Shown here piece after piece: positions 47,066 to 59,025 of a DNA stretch of 64,000 nt; positions within the stretch are counted from its first letter, which is position 1, and every line of letters starts with the position of its first letter. The notes beneath the pieces are model-generated. The model made no database searches and was not told the origin of the DNA. It was given only the letters and a program-made list of their open reading frames with translations. Source of the DNA: Protostelium mycophagum (lineage: Eukaryota > Evosea > Variosea > Protosteliida > Protosteliaceae); assembly GCA_002081555.1 (NCBI GenBank), contig MZNV01002704.1:48116-112115 (forward strand). The letters run 5' to 3'. The position numbers and the translations under genes were made by a program.

Positions 47066-47269
47066 ATGTATGTTTGGTGATGTTGTTGATGACGTATGTT
47101 CGTAGAATTTCTCCGAACGTCATCCAATGGTGGTGCGTAATTATCGTCGCATTGGAATGAGCAACCAAAGCTTGGATCTTGTGACATGATTGATTCCTTG
47201 ACATGATCGATTTCATGCAAGTAATCTTCCTTGAGTTCTAAAGACCTTGACTCAGTCATATCTTCATGT

Positions 47270-50200
47270 TTATTCTTCGTCATCATGGTTCGCCACCGAA
47301 GCTGATGCCGAGGCGCCGACAGATCTAAACACCGCTTCTCTCTGGAAATCTGGCTGATTCAGGAAGAAGGCTCTATTCATCATCGGCTGCATCGGTGCCG
47401 CTTCCATGAATTCTCGCAAGTCTAAGAGCCCGTCTTTGTTCTCATCAGCCACCTGTGCATTGTCACCCTCGAGATCCAGTTACGGTAACAGACCGTGGTG
47501 ATCACGGTACTTCATTCTCATAACAATAAAATGTAACTGGCGGTTCTGCCGCGATTCAAAATTTGAAATTTACCTGAAAAATCATCTCAACGGAAAAATT
47601 GATTTGCTCTTCCATCTCTGCAAGGTCCTCGATATCCGCCTCCATCAATTTATAAATGTCGACAAGTCCTCTTCGCATTTCTTCGGGGTTCACCCCCCCC
47701 TTGTTTTGCGTGTCGAATATCTTGAAATAAACTATTTCACGTCAACTTAACGTGATCACGCGTTACATTGACGTGAACGAGTTTCGAAATTTCGACGAGA
47801 TTTCTCACGTGCAAGTCTGTCCTCTGCGGAACCTTTGCATAATGTCGACAAGCCATAAATGAGATCTCTGTCAGATGTCAGTCTCGTTGTAGATGGACGA
47901 GAACATTCACCGAAAGTCCATGTGGTGATCATTATTCTTGTCCAATAATCTGAACAAATTCCTCACGAAAGCCCCTCCTCCTCGCCATTCCGGGAAAATT
48001 CTCAGAATAATATTCGTAAATGTCTGTATGTGTCAAAAATGTCAGAAATATGTCAGATATGACAGGAGAATTGTCAGAAAAATACCTCTTCGTTGATTTC
48101 GTCTTGTATTGTTGCCAGTCTCAACCACTGTGTTCGCAAGTTTAAAACTTCTTGCAGCGTGACTGCTTCTGGTCAGCCACAATTAGACTCGAATACAACG
48201 ACTCACAGTTGGTCGAGTGTTCCAATTCTTCGTGCTCCATGCCGTAAGTTCTGGATTTGGTCTCCCACTCGATGTGAAGTTTCATTTTTTCTCTTAACTT
48301 TGCGATTTTTTTGTTGTTCAACGCGATCGTCGACTTGTTAATTCCCTGAGAAATTTCAGTCGACATGACATTGACATATGTCATGACATACCTCCAAGAT
48401 ATCATCGGGGTTGTATAATTTGGACGCATTCTGCCCGACGAAGAGAGCTAGTTCTGTGTCATCTTCGATCTTGATGAGCTCATTCTCCATTGATCCCAAG
48501 ATGGCCAAGGCAATCTGTCTCGTTGTAGATCACATAAAAAACCCGTCCATATTATCGTATTTCACATAGATTTTGGTCGCATCATCTCGTGATGACCACA
48601 AAGATATCTGTGCTGCAGACATATTTCGCAGTGGATTTGTTGGGCAGCCACAACCTCATCATATCCTCTGTACTCTTTATTCTCAGCTGCAAGCCGCAGC
48701 GCAGTCAACAGTCAACACAATTATTTTTCGCGTCACAAAAGACCGATATATATGCAAAGAGGATGGTCTCAATGTATAAACTCACCTCGAAAATCATGCA
48801 AGGGCCTTTATAAAAGATGACGTCCCAGAACCGGAATGCCGTCTACAACGGTCAATCACCGAAATTTCATCGAGTTTTCCACTCACTTCATTGGGTACGG
48901 AAGTGACAAAGAGGCACATAAGCCATTGGGCAGAGATAATTAATATGTTGAATTGTAATTTCTCGAAATGTTTGTGCAATTTTGGCAGCCTCTTTCGGAG
49001 ATATTTCGTCAATATCTCCGCATCCACTCTTGAACCACTAACATTCTAAAGCACTCAGAAATACTTTCAAAATTAAATAAAAATCAAACCACAAGCCGTC
49101 TACAACTCACGTGATCAAAATAGTCGGGAAGTAGTTTCTCGACAATATTCGCCAGCATCCAAAAGGCCTCTTCCTCCTCCATAAAGATCAAGAGTCCTGC
49201 AGCAACAAAATTCATGGCCTGGCAATACCCCACCTTGGGATTTTTCCAAGAATAAGCGACAAGAACTGTAATCGAATTTAAATATGACAAAAAATGGTCC
49301 ATTTTTTAAATGGTTTTAATAAGGTCAGAAAATTCAATGAAATTTCCTCGTATAAACTGGGAATGAAATTTCGTGCCACGTGTTGACTAAAATTAATGTG
49401 AAAAATTCACCTCGTTTCAATGATCCCCTTGAAAAGCTTCCTATTGTAGATGAGAACGTCCTGGTGATGTCTTTTTCGATCTGTGTCAATGCCTCCGAAG
49501 ATTTATTCGCATTATCGCGTAATATTGTCTCGTATACTCCACGGCTCATGGACATCACCTTTTCCATTTAGTTTTCGCTGAAATTTCGACGTGGAATATT
49601 TGTGCTGAGCGGTGTGTTTGAGTCAGATATCACGGTAGGATACCGTAAACTTCTCGATAAATGATGCGTTCTTATCGAGACTTGATGAGATGTGACAAGC
49701 CATATCTGCCAACGAATAAAATAATCACCTCCTTTGTTCCAGAAAAAATCTTCCAAAAGGTCGGACGGTGCTTCGCGGGGATTCCTTTCGTGACCATATC
49801 TGAAAACTGAAGCAACTGCTGCTGTGATGCACTCATCGGCTCTGGTGATTTCCCCAAAATGCTTTGGACCTGTAGCATGATCATCGGAGCGTTGGGCAAA
49901 AAAGGCATGACCCCTGAGTGACTTGAACACCCAACCTTCCGATCTGGAGTCGGATGCACTGCCATTGTGCTAAGGAGCCTTGATGTTTTTCGAACTCTTT
50001 ACAATTAAATAATGTAAATTAAATACCTTTGCAGTAAGCATCGCCATACTTCCTTGCCTCTTGATACCTCTTTCAGGCCCCATTCCTAATGCAGGACTTG
50101 ATGATGGTGAAGGAGTTTCTCCAGAAGTTCTGAACAACATCATCCTCATGCTGGGTGATGTTGTGCCCGTTTCTGATATCATTTAGTTTTAAATCGCGGA

Positions 50201-51524
50201 AGAGATGTTCAACGCAAAGATTTCCAAAAACCGGCACCGAAGCCATCACGGCTTGATCAAGTGTCTTATAGAGGTGATTGTTGCTAGCAGAGCCACAGTC
50301 ATAAAATAATGTTGACGTTGCAGTGCAAAGGAAGATTGATCGTGTTCTTCGTGATGCGTAATTAAACTTCTAAACGGCAAACAAGCCACAATAAACCCGC
50401 GAAAACTAAATATCTTGGCCATCGATTTATCTCTACAGTTTTCGACAATGAACGACAAAATTTTTTAAGACATCTCACCTCTTCGAGATTGTACGGGGGT
50501 TGTGAATGGGCTCGGAGAGCTCTTGTTTAAATGTGGCAGAATACCTGCATCTAAATCCACGGCATGTTGGTCCACGTACTGTTGAAATCTACGCGAAATT
50601 TCACGTGATATTCACGCACTACAACGAGACACTCACGCTTCGTTCTGCTGTTGTAAATTGACCAAATAATGTTCCATATATTGAGAGTATTCTTCGATGT
50701 GGGATGCAGGAATGACGAATCCGTACAGATCACGTTGCTAAAAATAGATTAGTTGAATCTACGCGTCCCCACGTCACGTGAAAGTCACGTTAACTGACGT
50801 GTTACTCACGTTATTGAGCTGGTCTTTCGTGACTTTCAACGGTGATTTTGGTGTCTTTACTTCTGGTGCGGGCTCTGCTGTCTTTACAAAGTTATTTTCG
50901 GCCTTTGCTTTTTCTTCTTGATTTTGTTCTGTTGTATCAGAGCCGTTATCGTGCCCATCGCCATCCTGTTATTTTTCAAATTTCAAATAAATGGATTTGG
51001 CGGGACGTTATTTTGGCCAAGATCTCACAAAGCAGGATTTTCTGCAGAATTAATATGAGCAGAAGCAGGTGATCAGCACCTCCACTTTGCTGCTCGTTCA
51101 TGCATTGTCCGACAGCACAGAACACCAGAATCATCATGTTTTTGTGATTGCTTTGGACATGAGATTTCTTCATTTTAGAACAGAACAAATAATTCACAAT
51201 GATACTTTCTATTCGTCTCACCTGCAAGCTCTCATCAGAGGACGATTCCTCTTTATGGTTCTCCTTGATCTGTATCTTTTCTGTTGTGGCTCTTGCGAGA
51301 GGAGATTGTGGAGTCATTCGATTTCTCGGCCTTCTTGGTAAAACATTTGGGGACCAACCCAATCTCTCATTTGTTGCAGGACTGGACATTGTGTAATTAT
51401 GAAACTTCAAATTTCCCTGTGCCACGTCGGGCATCACAATGCCATCAACCTATAAAGAATATGAGTTCAGGTATCAGTGAGTGTGTTGAATTGCCTCATT
51501 ATCTGCCTGGTATGGATCTGACAT
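47270..51524 (-). CDS. RabGAP TBC protein with C-terminal EF-hands
   Basis: The start at 51524 ([10 protein letters not shown]) joins the next exon by a 45-nt GC-AG intron (51450-51494). A disordered N-terminus leads to [20 protein letters not shown] and a helical linker. The TBC domain follows: [16 protein letters not shown] (49.75 kb), the arginine-finger motif [11 protein letters not shown] (49.45 kb) and the glutamine finger in [15 protein letters not shown] (49.2 kb). Both catalytic residues are present, so GAP activity toward a Rab is expected. After [20 protein letters not shown] the C-terminus has EF-hand-like units: [24 protein letters not shown] and [13 protein letters not shown]. 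The order resembles TBC1D8/9, which also carry GRAM domains; I did not find GRAM. A tRNA-Trp lies in the intron before [11 protein letters not shown]. Confidence 0.85.
49898..49903 (-). terminator. RNA polymerase III T-run terminator
   Basis: Six consecutive T on the minus strand, four bases after the 3' end of the tRNA-Trp. This is a standard Pol III stop and lies inside the host intron, so it would not affect Pol II. Confidence 0.75.
49908..49979 (-). tRNA. trnW: tRNA-Trp (CCA anticodon)
   Basis: A 72-nt sequence folds as a full cloverleaf. The 7-bp acceptor stem GGCTCCT/AGGGGTC has two G-U pairs. The D arm is GCAC...GTGC and the anticodon stem TCCGA/TCGGA holds the loop CTCCAGA. The variable loop is AGGTT and the T arm GGGTG/CACTC has loop TTCAAGT. 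The anticodon CCA reads UGG (Trp). No intron. A-box-like TAGCACAATGG and B-box-like GTTCAAGTC are present. It lies within an intron of the TBC gene, same strand. Confidence 0.95.
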
Positions 51525-52367
51525 TTTGATGTTGACCACCGATGATCTACAGGTGTCAGACTTTAAAATTCACAAGTCATCGTCAGTCACAATCCAAAGA
51601 GGACTTACATCTTCGGAGGGACTGGAAATGAGAATGGGATGTCGTGGTGGTTGGACGTAAACTTCGGGAAAACTCGCGTCACAGAGGAACGTTCTCCCCC
51701 TTGTTTATATTAAAATTATTTTTTTATTAATAAAATTAATTTTATCCTCTTCAGTGTTGTAGATGCCCTTCTGCAATATTTGGGGTTGTCGACACATCTG
51801 CCTTGTTGTGACTCTGGGAGATATGGTCCGTGCATTGAGACATAAATTTTGATTATGTTGTGAATGAAGGCATCATTCTGTGTTGTCTTGGTGCAAATTT
51901 TGCTTGTTGTAAATATTGTTTTATTTCAGAAGTAAATTGTGACCTTGCAGTGCCTGTTGTCATCGTTGTCCTTGAAATCTCAGAAATTTCAGGGAAAATT
52001 ATGATATTTAAATTTAAATTGTCTGGTTTCAAGGCACGGAACAATTGCATTGTCACAAACACTCCAATCAAGCAACCACGACCGCTAAGAAGGTAAGACA
52101 ACACGCACTGTTGACCTCTTCACTCGTCTTGAAGACGTTGGTCCTGATTTCCGTTTGACATTCTAATGGAATCGCATTTCACATGGGAGACTTCACCTTG
52201 AGATGACAAAGATGAATAGATCTGTTGTATATTTTATTTAGACTTGGAATGACCACAACAGGTTTTTAAAAAAATGATTTCTGATAACAACAGATTCATC
52301 TTACAATTTATTCAAATGAACCAAAAAGTGAATTCTCGTCTTCCCGCCAATATCTCCTTTTTAAATT
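51525..52367. other. Intergenic between TBC gene and oxygenase
   Basis: Contains the TBC gene's upstream region. A GTAAGT...CTGTAG pair around 51550-51610 (minus) could be a 5'UTR intron of that gene. A GTGTTGTAGATG word lies near 51755. Short frames on both strands between 51850 and 52105 have no family features. Confidence 0.4.
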
Positions 52368-53738
52368 TCAAAATCTCCTCTTGACAGCCTTCCTCTCAAA
52401 GTTTTCATCAGGCGCCAAAGGTAGACATTGTTCGATGAACTCTCGCATCTCCGGACTCAATTGCTTCAGAATGTGTTGGACTTCTTTCTCATGATTGGCC
52501 AAGATCTTGTTGATCTCTGCATCTTGTCCGATGAAGCTCTGCCGGATGGAGTCTCGCCAGTCATAATCGAATACGACCTTTGAGAGCAGTTTCCTGGTAT
52601 TCGGATTGAGGATGAATCCGATTCCGTCGACGGAGCGTAACCATGAGAACCGGGGGATCTGAAGGCTCTATTTTTAGATCAGAAAATTTTTTTTGTCTTT
52701 TTCATTCTAAATGAATAAAGTTTAAATAAACCAATTACAAAATTAGTTGAAATTTCAGAGGAAATTCAAAAAAATTCAGAAAAACTACAGGGAAAATTCA
52801 GGGGAAATTCACCTGTTGTGTGTCTTTCTCAACATAATACCAAAGAGTGATGCAATATCTCGATGCTGCATGTGATGGCATCACTCTGTGGAGTGTCTCG
52901 TGGCTGCTGAATAAGACAAGCCTGTCATTTGTGGGGGCAATGTCCATCTTGGCATAGGGGAAAGGGTAGACCCTCAACTCTCCTTGTTTTTGTGAGCGGT
53001 AGTAACCGTATGAAATCACGGTAAGATGCCGTGAGATTGAATTTTGATCGTGATTATTCAAAAAAATTTATGCTAGAAAGATCATTCAATGTTTAATCTT
53101 TGCAAAATGTCGACATGTGATCTACAGTGTTGTAGATGTGAAGATCTACAAAATGATTACCTCCATGACCCTCTTCCCATTCAGGATTCAGATAAAGAGT
53201 ACCAGTGATTCTCCTGCTGGACACGCTTGTCGTTGTATCGAAATGCATGGGGAAGCAACCACCCTCTCCGGCATTGTATTGTACTTTGATGTCTAATTTG
53301 TTCACCGAAAAGTCTGGCATCGAATGGCACAGTCTCTTTTGGATGGTGTCATCAGCATAGAGTTTGTTTAGGAATGGTATGCCGAGATCCTGTTTTCGAT
53401 CAGAAGTATTCTGATGTTTAAATAGATGAGAGATCACCCGCCTTTCTCTGTTCTGGGGAAATAGTTGACAGATCCAACTCGAAGACATTTGGTTTGGACA
53501 CTGAATAGCCATACACGAATTTACCATTTTCATCTTTTCTCCCCTCATAATAAGTCTTATTAGGTACTAACAATCCTGTCTGGTACAAATGCTGGATCTC
53601 CTTGCGAAGATTGGACGTCCACACATCACCCAAAATGTTATCGATGACTCCAAAGCCCAACTCCTCCAATTGCGAACCGAAGTCACGATTGATGAGGGAC
53701 GAGACCCTTTCAGAAGGGAAGTTGTTGTCTTGTGACAT
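52368..53738 (-). CDS. 2-oxoglutarate/Fe(II) dioxygenase, prolyl-hydroxylase type
   Basis: Starts at 53738 with MSQDNNFPSERVSSLINRDF. The N-terminal part has LEELGFGVIDNILGDVWTSN. The double-stranded beta-helix core follows: VQYNAGEGGCFPMHFDTTTS holds the metal-binding His and Asp, with RRITGTLYLNPEWEEGHGG after it. The distal half ELRVYPFPYAKMDIAPTNDR then RLVLFSSHETLHRVMPSHAA holds the second metal His, with SRYCITLWYY behind it. All three iron ligands and a likely 2OG Arg are present. A helical C-terminal extension ends KRRF at 52368. This is the prolyl 4-hydroxylase alpha-like superfamily; the substrate is unknown. No signal peptide, so probably cytosolic. Confidence 0.88.
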
Positions 53739-54751
53739 AAAGTTCGAGATCAACCTCTTATCCCCTTTTCTTCTCGTTGTAATACAAAGTGTTTACGTTT
53801 TTCAAAGTTGAAAGACCTCTTCTCAGAGAGATATTCGGGCACTCACAGGTTTAAGAGTGCTCGTGTTGAAGCTGCACATCACTGTACCGAACAGTTCAAT
53901 CTTTTCAGAGATAATATTCTTGAAGAAATTGAAATGTTGGCGTGTCTTTATATCATGGCATCTCTACTCTCTTTTCACTATGCCGAAGACTTAACCTTAG
54001 ACTCTTATCAAATGTCGTTTGCTCTGTGTCCTGCAACATTTTCTGAACCTCTAAGATGCACCCCTTGAAATTCAATAATCTGTGCTGGTCGATCTCGTTC
54101 AGAGAACAGAATAGTTCTATGAAACTTCAGGGTCAAGGTTTCGTCCGAATGAGAATCTTAAAACGATGAAACGTCTCATTCTTTTGAGACTTGGAAGGAT
54201 ACTGTACTGTTGCTATTATACAGGGTATATTCGCGGCATAAATAACGTAGACCATTACGCTCAGAATATTATCAGGGTTTGCTTCATCCAGCATCCTTGT
54301 CGACAAGTCTACCATCTCCCAGCAACTCTGTATGCACGCAAACTTGTCTCTTGGTGCCTGACGATGTTAAATCAATCTTTTTAAAATCATTCGCGTCATC
54401 TAGAAAACTTCACAGTAGGGTTGTGTCCAAGTGTTGTTGCACGCAAATGAATTTTTAATAATTTTTATATAGAATGAAACTGGTGCACTTGAACGTTTTT
54501 GTTGGTTGCGGCTTTTGCCGCAAACACGAAATGATTTGGTACAAACCACCAAAGTTATTTACAAAAAACAATAATGCACTTTTTGCGGCTTTGCCGCGAA
54601 TAAAAATACACTTTGGTGCGATCTACACTCTTGTAGTTCTGGAAGTTTAATCCGCCGAAAATAAATTCACGCAAAAATACGCAAGATTTTATTTTTTGTG
54701 GCAAAGCCACACAATATTCGGACGACTTTTCGATGAAATTTCGCTGATCTT
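53739..54751. other. Intergenic, hairpin-rich
   Basis: About 1 kb without a supported gene. It holds three of the GCGGC-type hairpin repeats in its right part (54505-54525, 54583-54600, 54698-54712). Open frames such as 53808-54068 (plus) and 54133-54315 (minus) have no family signature. Confidence 0.45.
54505..54712. repeat. Cluster of three short hairpin repeats
   Basis: Three inverted repeats within 210 bp: GTTGCGGCTTTTGCCGCAAAC (arms of 8-9), TTGCGGCTTTGCCGCGAA, and TGTGGCAAAGCCACA. All have the shape (T)GCGGC-loop-GCCGC(A) or a variant. Related elements occur at 12646-12662, 19944-19958, 28762-28780, 31750-31766 and 60122-60138. Confidence 0.7.
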
Positions 54752-57700
54752 TCAGACTCTCACCTTATATGACGTCATCTTTTGCAGCTCCCGCTGCGCA
54801 GCCGTCCACGGCGAATCCGCCAACAGCTGCTCTGGTACACGGAAATGAGAGGCCGGAAGTCCATTCTTCGTCCGTATAGACAATGCCAAATCGTTGTCCT
54901 GTGACAGCGGTCGCATCAAACTGGGTTGGATTAACTCGACGATCTACAACGATGACGTCACCGTACAATGAGGAGAGTTCGCCGACGAAATTCGTCTCGA
55001 GTTGTCGCAGCGCGATTTCGACGAATCTTCTCTGCTCTTTTCCCGGAAAAATCTCGGAGACAATTCGTTTGTCCCATTCGGCCACGAATTCTGAACGAAT
55101 TAAATCCAAATAAAAGAAAAATAAAATAAAATCGATGATTATTGTACAATTTACAAATCTATTTATAGAGAAGATCGGCCATTTTTATGATACAAATGGC
55201 CACACAAAATAGACCGATAGCTTTACCAAAACGTTTTTTGTTGTGCAACTTCGCCGCAAAGACGCATCGTGTTTTTGGTGCATGTTTTGATGATGCGGTC
55301 ACAATATACATCTACATCGTTGAAGACTTGAAGTCACCTTTAACTTTGTTGCTGAGTTTCAAGCAGTGTCCTCGTGCCGAATCCTCTGAAAACATTGATA
55401 GTGGCTGACAAGTACACGAGTTTTTTTTTGTAAGCTCTTCCGTCGTCAAAAGTGTAGAAAAACTGTACATCGTGAGTTTTCCCGGAAATTTTTGGTGAAG
55501 TTTCGGAGAAATTCAAGTGAAATTTCGATGAAAATTCACTCACTTCTTGTTGTAACCGTAAAAAATCTTGCGTAATGTGTGCGTATTTAGGAATGCGTGT
55601 GCCATCATGTCGCGATGAGCTGTCATCTTTTCGACAGAGCAATGAATCGATTCCAGAGAGTGTTGTAATCTGACACCTAAGGCCCCTCTCCGTCGTTCTT
55701 GTACACTCTGACATCTTTCAGTAAGTCATAATGATGCACATTGCATCGCCGATCACATCTCATCATGGACAAGAAAATAATTCTCTGAAGAATTTTCGAG
55801 GAAATTTAAATGATAAAACCTCAAAGGGGATACCTTGATTAATTCCTCGAATAATAATTTAAAATTATTCGCGCGGTAGTCTGGAGGCAGATTTTGGCTC
55901 TTTAAATCTTTGATGATTTGTTCGGTCTCTGCGCATATGGCGTGCCTGCTGTAATGCCAGTACATCATCTGTTTCTCCAGGGCCTCTGTCACCGGTGTGT
56001 CATTGTTGACACCTGTCAAAATGTCAAAACTGACACGTCCATTTCATATGAGGATACTCTACAACGATGTAAAATGCACAACGTATTTATTTTGGCGAAA
56101 AGTACTGTCGCACCACAGACAAAAAATGACATATGTCAGACTACAACGATCTAGACTTACCTATTAACCTTGGAATACATAATAGCAAGTGTGTTATTTT
56201 TTTCTTCATTTCGCGAATTGATGGTGGCTCCATCAAAATTGACGGCACGGGCGGGCGGCCAGATTTTTTGGCCCTCTTTTTTCGCAGGATGATGAGAGAA
56301 TTCTGCGAATTTTCAGTGGCTAGTTGTAGAGGGGACTTACCATTGGGATCGATTTTATTTTTTCATGCATCAAAATCAGCTTAAAAAGTCAATCTAGGAA
56401 ATACAATACACGTGTGGTATCTACAACTCAATCTACAACGACAATTCACCTCTACTTCAGCCACAGTACTGACAAGTGTGTAAGTTGGCGTGACTGTTGT
56501 GAATTCGACGTAATGTTTTCGCTGCTCTTCTGTCATGGTGGCAAGCGGGGGGGTTCCCATTCGCATGCGACCTCCTCCCCCCGTCATACTCTCTGGAGTC
56601 AGTGAGATTTCCCTGAAATTTCAGAGATCATGCGTACTACCGGAGTTTTGGCCGCAGCCGCAGAGCAAGAGTAGAAGGTTTGACCTTGTGATAAAAAATG
56701 TCGACGTGACTTCTTGTTCTTCAATTTCCTTGAAATTTCAGTGAGAGTTGTAGACCGTCGTAATAACTCACCTTATATTCTGCCGGAGAAATGACGGGTG
56801 TTGCTAGGAAATTCAATAAGACTAAGACTTGGGGAGATTTTGTCAGATCTAAATTTCCCAAGGCATTCGCAGCAGATGCCATCTCTTGTATCATAGATTC
56901 TGACGGTGATACCCCTGTCATTCATAAATAATGTAGACAATAGTGAAATCATCCATCGGTGATGTCTTCACATCGTCGACATTTTCAAAGCAGTAGCTGG
57001 TGAATAAATTCTCCAAAAACGGATAAAAAAGACTACAATAAAATATTTAAATAAATACCTGTCCAGATGCTTCCATATTGTGTTGGTCTCAATAGACAAG
57101 GAATGATCACGTCTTTGAAAAAAAAATCGTGCAAAAGGTGATAGATCTCCTCTCTACTCCACCCCAGATCTTGCGCGACCCTTGAAACGTCAGATCGATT
57201 TTAAAATGAATTATATTTTTTTTGTATTTTTGAATGTTTTTTTTCAATTGGAGGGAAATCTCCGATATTTTTTAATATTTTTTTGTATTTTTAAAAATAG
57301 AATTTTACTCTTGAAGTCTGAAAGCGATGTATCTTATGCCATAAGGGATCCTGCTCATGGTCGAGACTAGTCGATCTACAACTCGGACAGCCAACGCCCC
57401 CTGCCTCGACAGTGAGGGAGACCCCAGATGTGACGTCAGAATGTCACGCAGGGTGTCAGCCATGAATTCGCTGGAGGTGGTGCATCTACAACGGTCAGTC
57501 ATCTTGTTGTAGAATGACGTATCACTTGATGTAGGTCCGAATAAATTCGGAAAAATAACGAGGGCTTTGGTAATTGACTCGTTGTAGACGGTTCTGTGTC
57601 TTCATCGTCCCGATCATCGCCTGAATCTTCTCAGAAAATTCTCGAATTTTTACCGAATTTTTCACCAAAAATAATTCCGAAAAGTGAATAAAACATCTTT

Positions 57701-58746
57701 CCACATTTACTATACACCGCCTACATTATTGTAGACGGGACATCTTTATATAAAAATATATAAAAAGTACTCACGCTCATAAACTCTAAAAAACAAGCTT
57801 CATCCGTTGTAGTACAACAATTGGAGTACAGAGAAGATATGGCAACCCGGCAAAACCTGGGTAAGTCCTCCAGCTCCCTCACCTCTGTCGACAAAAACGC
57901 GGACACGAAGACCATGGGGTCCTCTCTCAGTTTTGTGAATAACTTCAGGATCACCTGTGCAGGTTATTTGTGGTATTTATATTTCAATTTTTGATGCACG
58001 GTATGGTATCGCATCATGGCACGGTTTTTCGGTGAGAAGATGACATTAGAGTGAAAGAGGAGGTGAAAATATCTCATCATCCCGTGTTGGGATGTGTCTT
58101 TAAAGACAGCTCCAAACTTGTCATTTGATGACAACAATGCCATGCTGCCACCATATTTCGCCATAGAGACAACCAATTTGAGATGATCAGATGATGACTT
58201 ACACTCTGTAGATGTCCAGGAAGATTGTCTACAACAGCAACTCTCGCTGTGATTTCACCAGAGTCAATCCCACTGTATCTCGGATCGAATAATAGAGTCT
58301 GAATATCGATCATGATCTTTTTGAATGCCTCTTTCTCCTTCTTTATATCTGAATGTAGTATGTTGACAGATTTGTTATCTGGCAATTTTAGAGGTGCAGG
58401 CGCTGAATTAATATTCATATCGATTGGGTGCCATTCTTTCTCAATCGAAAACAAGAATTACCCGAATAGGATTCGTCTGATTCGCGCTGGAGCAGCATAT
58501 GAAGCGTGGTTAGCCCGCAATCCTTCAGACTGGATTATTTAGATCTATTATTACCCTGTTGGTGTTTATCGACATATACTCACGGAACATCAGGAACATC
58601 CATTGAGGCATCAGAAATCAGGTTGTCAGTGCAATGACAGACTCCTCACATTGGTTGTAGATGAGCAGAAAATGCGAACGAAAAAGCAGGTTGTGGAAGT
58701 CGGCAACGGCACCTCCCAATGGATAATTCAAATCCAGCGAGATCAT
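54752..58746 (-). CDS. RasGAP-domain protein (GAPVD1/IQGAP-like)
   Basis: Exons run from MISLDLNYPLGGAVADFHNL (58746) to a TGA at 54752. The RasGAP-like core includes VILKLFTKLREDPMVFVSAF then ISSLYSNCCTTTDEACFLEF (57.75-57.95 kb). FMADTLRDILTSHLGSPSLS and RIPYGIRYIAFRLQ follow (57.3-57.5 kb), then RVAQDLGWSREEIYHLLHDF and IIPCLLRPTQYGSIW (57.05-57.2 kb), matching the helix with a P..Y.I motif in RasGAPs. The closest architecture I know is GAPVD1/RME-6. No VPS9 domain was recognised. The C-terminal exons (QFFYTFDDGRAYKKKLVYLS; AEWDKRIVSEIFPGKEQRRF) are unassigned. No clear arginine finger was seen, so catalytic activity is uncertain. Merging of two genes is possible. Confidence 0.6.
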
Positions 58747-58920
58747 TCAAACATTCTCGAGTAATGGACGGACAAGTCCGGGGGGATATCACTCGGTGGT
58801 TTCACACAGAGTTTGATGAAAGTTTTAAGTAGTTTGAGTATGCCCAAGTCTGCTGAGAGATATCCAAGAGGTGTTTTCACTTGTACAGAACCTTGAACTG
58901 AAATATATCATATAGTTGTA
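58747..58920 (-). other. Possible extra exon upstream of RasGAP-like gene
   Basis: A well-formed coding-like segment (VKTPLGYLSADLGILKLLKT then FIKLCVKPPSDIPPDLSVHY) lies just upstream of the chosen start. I could not join it in phase, so it may be a first exon of the RasGAP-like gene or a remnant. Confidence 0.35.
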
Positions 58921-59025
58921 TTAAAGAACTCGATCAACAAAGGCGATCACCATGAGGAACGAATTTGTAATTTGTAATTTTTAATTCAAATCTACAACTG
59001 TTGTTTCCGATCATCATACAGAGAA

